A program made the translations under genes and the position numbers. Positions 7,111 to 9,859 of a stretch of DNA of 9,859 nt are shown piece by piece; position 1 is the first letter of the stretch, and every line of letters begins with the position of its first letter. The notes beneath the pieces are model-generated. The model had not been told where the DNA came from and made no database searches. It saw only the letters and a program-made list of their open reading frames with translations. The DNA comes from UBA1151 sp963579925 (GTDB lineage: Bacteria; Chloroflexota; Dehalococcoidia; Lucifugimonadales; Lucifugimonadaceae). The stretch covers positions 1 to 9,859 of the forward strand of contig CAUZJA010000099.1 in the NCBI GenBank assembly GCA_963579925.1, in the 5' to 3' direction.

Positions 7111-7174
7111 GAAGAGCCGGGCAAGCCCGGCAGCTACCGGAGACGTAGTGTGGGCTTCCAGCCCGCAGCTCTTC
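7111..7174. repeat. Inverted pair of REP-like units (BIME-like)
   Basis: Two GTAG-plus-hairpin units face away from each other. The minus-strand unit runs from GTAG (7137-7134) through hairpin CCGGGC/GCCCGG to CTCTTC (ending 7111). The plus-strand unit runs from GTAG (7145-7148) through hairpin TGTGGGCT-TCC-AGCCCGCA (7149-7167, one wobble pair) to GCTCTTC (ending 7174). They share GTAG, GGGCTT and the terminal GCTCTTC, so the whole 64 bp is closed by the inverted ends GAAGAGC/GCTCTTC. As RNA it could fold as a four-stem cloverleaf. The arrangement matches bacterial interspersed mosaic elements made of two REPs. No REP transposase is in the window. Confidence 0.6.
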
Positions 7175-7259
7175 CCTCTCAACCCCAGTCTCCATGATTT
7201 GCACCATATGTCACCGTATGCGAGTTTAGGTCAACACACATAAGTTCAAAGTAAATCCA

Positions 7260-7742
7260 ATGACTCAAAGTACCAACAATGAGTTGATGACCTTGCCTGA
7301 GATGGCCAACTACCTCGGTCTGGCGGAGCGCACCATCTACCAGTGGGCGCAGCAGGGGAAAGTGCCCGCATTCAAGCTGGGTTCCTCATGGCGATTCAGG
7401 AAACTGGAAGTGGACGGATGGCTGGAAACACAGCGCACCGGACCCAAACCGACACCTCAAAGCTATCTCACCGACTCAATCCCACCACCTCGCTCCAATT
7501 TCCGAGATAAGAAAGAAAAGCAGCAGGAACATCAGGCCCAGATATCCGATTGTAAAGCCGACGTTCTCAAAGTCCTTGCCGATGAGACCCGAGACGTGTG
7601 GACGATCGAACAGTTTGAGGACGTCCATTCACCTGAGATAGCGGCGGCGGCAATCGAGCAGCTTCGCAAAACAAAGAAGATCGCTGTGAGTGAGGAAAAA
7701 GGCCTGCAGGGGCAGCTCGTAACAGTAATTCGAAGGGCATGA
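7260..7742 (+). CDS. Helix-turn-helix protein, excisionase/MerR-like DNA-binding domain, with extra C-terminal domain
   Basis: A 160-aa protein. Residues 10-56 form a classic excisionase-type (HTH_17) winged helix-turn-helix: MTLPEMANYLGLAERTIYQW, then AQQGKVPAFKLGSSWRFRK and VDGWLE. A polar linker (about 58-95, PKPTPQ, IPPPRSNFRDKKEKQQEHQ) leads to a second predicted helical region (96-160) with the look of a small winged helix (ADVLKVLADE, WTIEQFEDVHSPEIAAAAIEQLRKTKKI). Simple phage excisionases usually stop after the first domain, so this is more likely a regulator or a DNA-binding accessory protein. The ATG at 7260 has no clear Shine-Dalgarno; the ATG at codon 10, right at the domain edge, is an alternative start. 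The gene stands alone between the REP cluster and a hairpin directly after its stop. Its target is unknown. Confidence 0.8.
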   Translation: MTQSTNNELMTLPEMANYLGLAERTIYQWAQQGKVPAFKLGSSWRFRKLEVDGWLETQRTGPKPTPQSYLTDSIPPPRSNFRDKKEKQQEHQAQISDCKADVLKVLADETRDVWTIEQFEDVHSPEIAAAAIEQLRKTKKIAVSEEKGLQGQLVTVIRRA

Positions 7743-7744
7743 CA

Positions 7745-7774
7745 CATGCGGCATATTGAGGAGTGTGCCGCATG
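7745..7774 (+). terminator. Strong hairpin right after the HTH gene, terminator-like but without U-tract
   Basis: CATGCGGCA (7745-7753) and TGCCGCATG (7766-7774) form a perfect 9-bp stem with a 12-nt loop that can close further by wobble pairs. It begins 3 nt after the TGA of the helix-turn-helix gene, where a terminator is expected. The downstream bases (CGGTTCGTAGTTTGG) are only partly T-rich, so intrinsic termination is uncertain; it may instead protect the 3' end. Confidence 0.4.
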
Positions 7775-7801
7775 CGGTTCGTAGTTTGGAATGTGAGGTA
7801 G

Positions 7802-8173
7802 TGGCTGGATAGAACACCAGATACCGTTGCCGTGAGGATCCCACTCGGGCGGACGGTCTCAGTTGGCGCCCACGAAGTCTTGATTCTGCGCCGAGATGGG
7901 TAGATTGAAGACATCGCGCAGGAAGGCCGCATCAACTTTCGTAGCCCGTTGGCCCACCTGGTCAGCAAGTTTGGACTTGGTCCCAATTACGACGGCGTCA
8001 TAGCGCATACGGACCCCGTAAAACTCTCGTACTGGGCTGTTGAGCCAACTGCCAATGTCGGTCTGGATGCCGGTTCCCTTGGCCTGGCACTAATCACAAA
8101 AGACCAGCAGCCTATCCTCGTCCAGATCACGCTGGAGGTATCTGTTGATCCAGAATACGCGAATCTGACCTGA
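7802..8173 (+). pseudogene. Broken hypothetical reading frame with an in-frame TAG
   Basis: One frame is open from 7802 to 7900 (peptide including VRIPLGRTVSVGAHEVLILRRDG), stops at TAG (7901-7903), and is open again from 7904 to the TGA at 8171-8173 (EDIAQEGRINFRSPLAHLVSKFGLG and onward to DPEYANLT). Both halves have balanced, protein-like composition and join without a frame change, which suggests one former gene with a nonsense mutation. The second half alone could start at TTG 7949, but no Shine-Dalgarno precedes it. The terminal codons lie inside the left arm of the 70-bp palindrome, so the original C-terminus may have been altered by that insertion. I do not recognise the family. It may instead be a chance open frame. 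Confidence 0.35.
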
Positions 8174-8235
8174 CCCCTTCAAACGAGTCCAGTTGAAAAT
8201 TGTAGAAACTAGACTCGTTTGAAGGGGTCAGGTCA
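8166..8235. repeat. 70-bp palindromic element with perfect 24-bp inverted arms (MITE/REP-like)
   Basis: The arms at 8166-8189 and 8212-8235 are exact reverse complements. The left begins TGACCTGACCCCTTC and the right ends GAAGGGGTCAGGTCA. Pairing resumes after one mismatch with AGTT/AACT (8191-8194/8207-8210), leaving a 12-nt loop. GGGGTCAGGTC-type inverted repeats are familiar to me from REP or miniature transposable elements in many bacteria. The left arm contains the last codons and stop of the broken frame to its left. No flanking direct repeat is evident. As RNA it would form a very stable hairpin and could terminate or protect transcripts. Confidence 0.7.
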
Positions 8236-8360
8236 AGGTGGCGCAGAGAGCCGCAGTTCCGCTACTCCACCCATGATAGCGATCGGCCCATAGCACTGGT
8301 GCAGCGGGAGATATTGAAGGCGTAAGTGCTCATTCAATTGCGCATCATCCGTGAGATGGG
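8236..8360. other. Intergenic stretch with no recognisable feature
   Basis: First part of the 423-bp gap between the broken frame and the SDR gene. No convincing open frame, RNA gene or repeat was seen here. The open frames crossing it on both strands have no Shine-Dalgarno and no protein-like motif. Confidence 0.5.
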
Positions 8361-8504
8361 ATCCTGAGGCTCTAGTCCTGAGCCCCGCCGAATGGCTCGA
8401 AGGAGGCCTGAAACCGGGTGGAACCCACGGATGTGGGGCCTTTTCCGGGAGAACCACGCCGCATGGCTACCGATTACTTGAACACGCCCCGGTAGCCTCC
8501 ATGC
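8361..8504 (+). ncRNA. Candidate structured RNA or leader upstream of the SDR gene
   Basis: Several stems crowd into about 145 nt. GGCTC (8368-8372) can pair with GAGCC (8380-8384), which can alternatively pair with GGCTC (8394-8398). AGGAGGCC (8401-8408) pairs with GGCCTTTT (8437-8444), counting G-U pairs, and encloses either GGGT/ACCC (8416-8426) or CCCAC/GTGGG (8424-8437). GGCTACCG (8465-8472) pairs with CGGTAGCC (8490-8497), extended by GCAT/ATGC (8461-8464/8501-8504) across a 3-nt bulge. The stretch precedes the SDR start by about 90 nt. It matches no riboswitch, SRP, 6S, tmRNA or RNase P motif that I know. Whether it is transcribed, and on which strand, is unknown. Confidence 0.3.
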
Positions 8505-8583
8505 TCGCCCGGCTTAACGCCGTTGCTCGACTTCGACTACTGCCCGTGGCGTTACCATAGTCCAATATTAGGCAATCGAATTC

Positions 8584-8591
8584 GGGAGGGG
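8584..8591 (+). promoter_or_regulatory. Strong ribosome binding site of the SDR gene
   Basis: GGGAGGGG lies 5 nt before the ATG at 8597. It is the best Shine-Dalgarno in the window and fixes the start of the SDR, including its 17-residue N-terminal extension ahead of the usual family start. Confidence 0.75.
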
Positions 8592-8596
8592 ACCAG

Positions 8597-9424
8597 ATGG
8601 CAGGCACAACTCAATCAGGGGGCAGCGAGGTTCGCTACGGGAATCGGATGGAAGGGAACGTAGTTGCGGTTACTGGGGCGGGGAGCGGCAATGGCCGTGC
8701 CAGCGCCATGCGCCTGGGCCGGGAAGGTGGGTCCCTCTTCATCAGCGACATTTCCGGTGAGCGACTTGAGGACACCCTCTCTGAACTGGCAGAGGCTGGC
8801 ATTGAGGCAGCAGGCGGAGTTTTTGACGCTTCAAACATTGCCGATGCGCCTCGATTTATCGACGCGACGCTGGAGCGATATGGCCGTCTCGATGTCCTCG
8901 TCAACAACGCGGGCGCGGTCAAGCCGGAGTCCTTCCCTGAGGTGACCGAGGGAAACTGGGATTGGACGATGGATCTCAACCTCAAGGGCGCGTTTTTCGT
9001 GATGCAGGAAGCCGCAAAGGCGATGATGCGGGAGCGTTCCGGCAGCATCGTCAACATCGCATCGGTCGCGGGCACGTGGGGCGGACCCACGTCATCACCG
9101 CCATACGCTGCGGCAAAGGCGGGGCTGATCAATCTCACAACCGTGGCCGCAGCCAGTCTGGCACCATACGGCGTGAGGGTGAACGCGATCGCTCCGGGAA
9201 TAATCGACACCGCATTTCACGCGCCCGTCGATCTCGAAATCGGTCAAAAGCTGCTGGGCCTCCCGCCCGGAGAGCACATCCAAACCCGCATCGAGAAAAT
9301 ACCGCTCGGTCGACTGGGCCTGCCTGAGGATATCGCTGCGGCCGTGGCGTTCCTGGCGAGTCGAGATGCCGATCACATTAGCTCACAAACCATAATCGTC
9401 GCCGGTGGAATGATGAGCCTTTAG
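8597..9424 (+). CDS. Short-chain dehydrogenase/reductase (classical SDR, FabG-like)
   Basis: A 275-aa classical SDR oxidoreductase of the Rossmann fold. Motifs in order: TGAGSGNG (26-33) for cofactor binding; Asp51 after the second strand (FISDIS), which favours NAD(H) over NADP(H); NNAG (103-106); Asn128 (DLNLKG); Ser156 (NIASVAG); Tyr170 and Lys174 (YAAAK); PG (200-201). All four catalytic residues are present and the C-terminal GG-type segment (VAGGMMSL) is intact, so it should be active. The glycine motif has Asn32 where Ile or Leu is usual. The first 17 residues (MAGTTQSGGSEVRYGNR) are polar and extra to the family core. The protein would oxidise or reduce a hydroxyl/keto group of an unknown substrate. 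It is a single plus-strand gene between a repeat-rich stretch and a recombinase remnant, a setting that suggests it may have moved in with mobile DNA. Confidence 0.92.
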   Translation: MAGTTQSGGSEVRYGNRMEGNVVAVTGAGSGNGRASAMRLGREGGSLFISDISGERLEDTLSELAEAGIEAAGGVFDASNIADAPRFIDATLERYGRLDVLVNNAGAVKPESFPEVTEGNWDWTMDLNLKGAFFVMQEAAKAMMRERSGSIVNIASVAGTWGGPTSSPPYAAAKAGLINLTTVAAASLAPYGVRVNAIAPGIIDTAFHAPVDLEIGQKLLGLPPGEHIQTRIEKIPLGRLGLPEDIAAAVAFLASRDADHISSQTIIVAGGMMSL

Positions 9425-9438
9425 GTGTAGTTCTAATT

Positions 9439-9804
9439 ATGGAGGAGGACCGGGCTATCCGGCTCTACATCTCTGGAAAGATCACCGAGGCTCAACTCGA
9501 CATACAGCGCAAGTTCATTACTGAGCGGGTCGAATACGCCCGCGAGGAGCTGGATAGTCTAAAGGAAGAGGAGAGGGCTCTGGAGCATCGCGACCGGATA
9601 GCCGATAGCATTCAGGCGATGGCGGAGGAGATCGGTGCCGGTATCGATGCGTTGACGGACAATTAGCGGAAAGAAGTCCTGAAGCTTGTTCTTGACCGCA
9701 TCGGAATCGACGGTGAAGGCAACGTGAAAATCAGCTTGACGATACCCAAGCCTGAGTTTTTGCGATTTGAACTGACCTTCTCCCCGATAACCGCGCCAAC
9801 CTAA
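9439..9804 (+). pseudogene. C-terminal remnant of a serine recombinase, interrupted by TAG
   Basis: The frame reads MEEDRAIRLYISGKITEAQ, then a long charged coiled-coil-like helix (EYAREELDSLKEEERALEH) to GAGIDALTDN, then TAG (9664-9666). It continues in the same frame as RKEVLKLVLDRIGIDGEGN and KISLTIPKPEFLRFEL to TAA (9802-9804). The pattern RLYISGKI, coiled coil, RKEVLKLVLDRI and GDGNV-like beta segment is the C-terminal end of serine-type site-specific recombinases. The catalytic resolvase domain and zinc-ribbon region are missing: only 14 nt separate the fragment from the SDR stop. The interrupting TAG sits where Gln (CAG) would fit the family, which suggests one C-to-T nonsense change. 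The ATG at 9439 has no Shine-Dalgarno. The fragment is almost certainly not functional and marks a decayed integrative element. Confidence 0.75.
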
Positions 9805-9859
9805 GTGTTAGTTTTCTGGGATGATTCCGGCCTCATACAGAGGAGATTCATTCCGTGAA
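9805..9859. other. Right-edge stretch without a supported feature
   Basis: Nothing firm is visible. AGAGGAG (9839-9845) followed 9 nt later by GTG (9855) could be the start of a following plus-strand gene, but only two bases beyond the GTG are in the window. Confidence 0.2.

Noticed and set aside
8409..8450. Cobalamin-type riboswitch suggested by the CCGGGTGGAACCC stretch
   Set aside because: The other conserved blocks of that riboswitch class are absent nearby; the similarity is only local.
8351..8560. Small plus-strand open frame of 69 codons overlapping the hairpin-rich region
   Set aside because: GTG start without Shine-Dalgarno, no protein-like motif, and the sequence is better explained by base-paired stems.
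8635..9210. Minus-strand open frame of 191 codons opposite the SDR
   Set aside because: Antisense shadow of an SDR with a complete set of catalytic motifs and a strong Shine-Dalgarno.
7901..9666. Amber recoding to explain the two in-frame TAG codons
   Set aside because: TAG is the regular terminal stop of most intact genes here, and one of the broken frames lacks its catalytic half, so pseudogenes are the simpler explanation.
9839..9859. Start of a further gene at GTG 9855 with AGAGGAG upstream
   Set aside because: Only two bases beyond the start codon are available, so no coding evidence exists.

Overview
The window looks like bacterial chromosome from a GC-rich environmental organism. The gene set (an F420-type PPOX protein, a GMC flavoprotein, a rhamnonate-dehydratase-like enolase-superfamily enzyme, HyuA/HyuB, an SDR, and many short hairpin repeats) is the kind seen in marine or soil Chloroflexota such as the SAR202 group. 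This assignment is an inference from gene content and style; no rRNA or other phylogenetic marker is present.

Layout. Positions 1-5270 hold five minus-strand genes read right to left: a small PPOX/F420-type flavin-fold protein, an enolase-superfamily acid-sugar dehydratase, a D-threonine aldolase/D-serine dehydratase-like PLP protein, hyuA, and the first 75 codons of hyuB, which runs off the left edge. The last three are tightly packed (17-nt gap, then a 4-nt ATGA overlap) and probably form one transcript. A perfect 14-bp palindrome lies just upstream of this trio. A GMC oxidoreductase (5396-6961, plus strand) diverges from the PPOX gene across a 125-bp promoter region. Together these six genes read as a catabolic locus for small oxygenated or amino-acid-like organic compounds. 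Its substrate cannot be read from the sequence.

From about 6962 rightwards the character changes to a repeat-rich accessory region. It begins with a cluster of REP-like GTAG-plus-hairpin units (7077-7174, including an inverted pair) next to another hairpin repeat (7019-7057). Then come an excisionase/MerR-type helix-turn-helix gene (7260-7742), a reading frame broken by an in-frame TAG (7802-8173), a 70-bp palindrome with perfect 24-bp arms (8166-8235), and a GC-rich stretch with several strong and partly mutually exclusive RNA hairpins (about 8361-8504). An intact classical SDR with a strong ribosome binding site follows (8597-9424). Directly after it lies the C-terminal remnant of a serine recombinase interrupted by an amber codon (9439-9804), a trace of a former mobile element.

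No tRNA, rRNA, CRISPR array or complete insertion sequence was found. The most noteworthy observations are the REP-like inverted pair, the long perfect palindrome, the possible structured RNA upstream of the SDR, the PLP enzyme whose expected second metal ligand is glycine, and the decayed recombinase.
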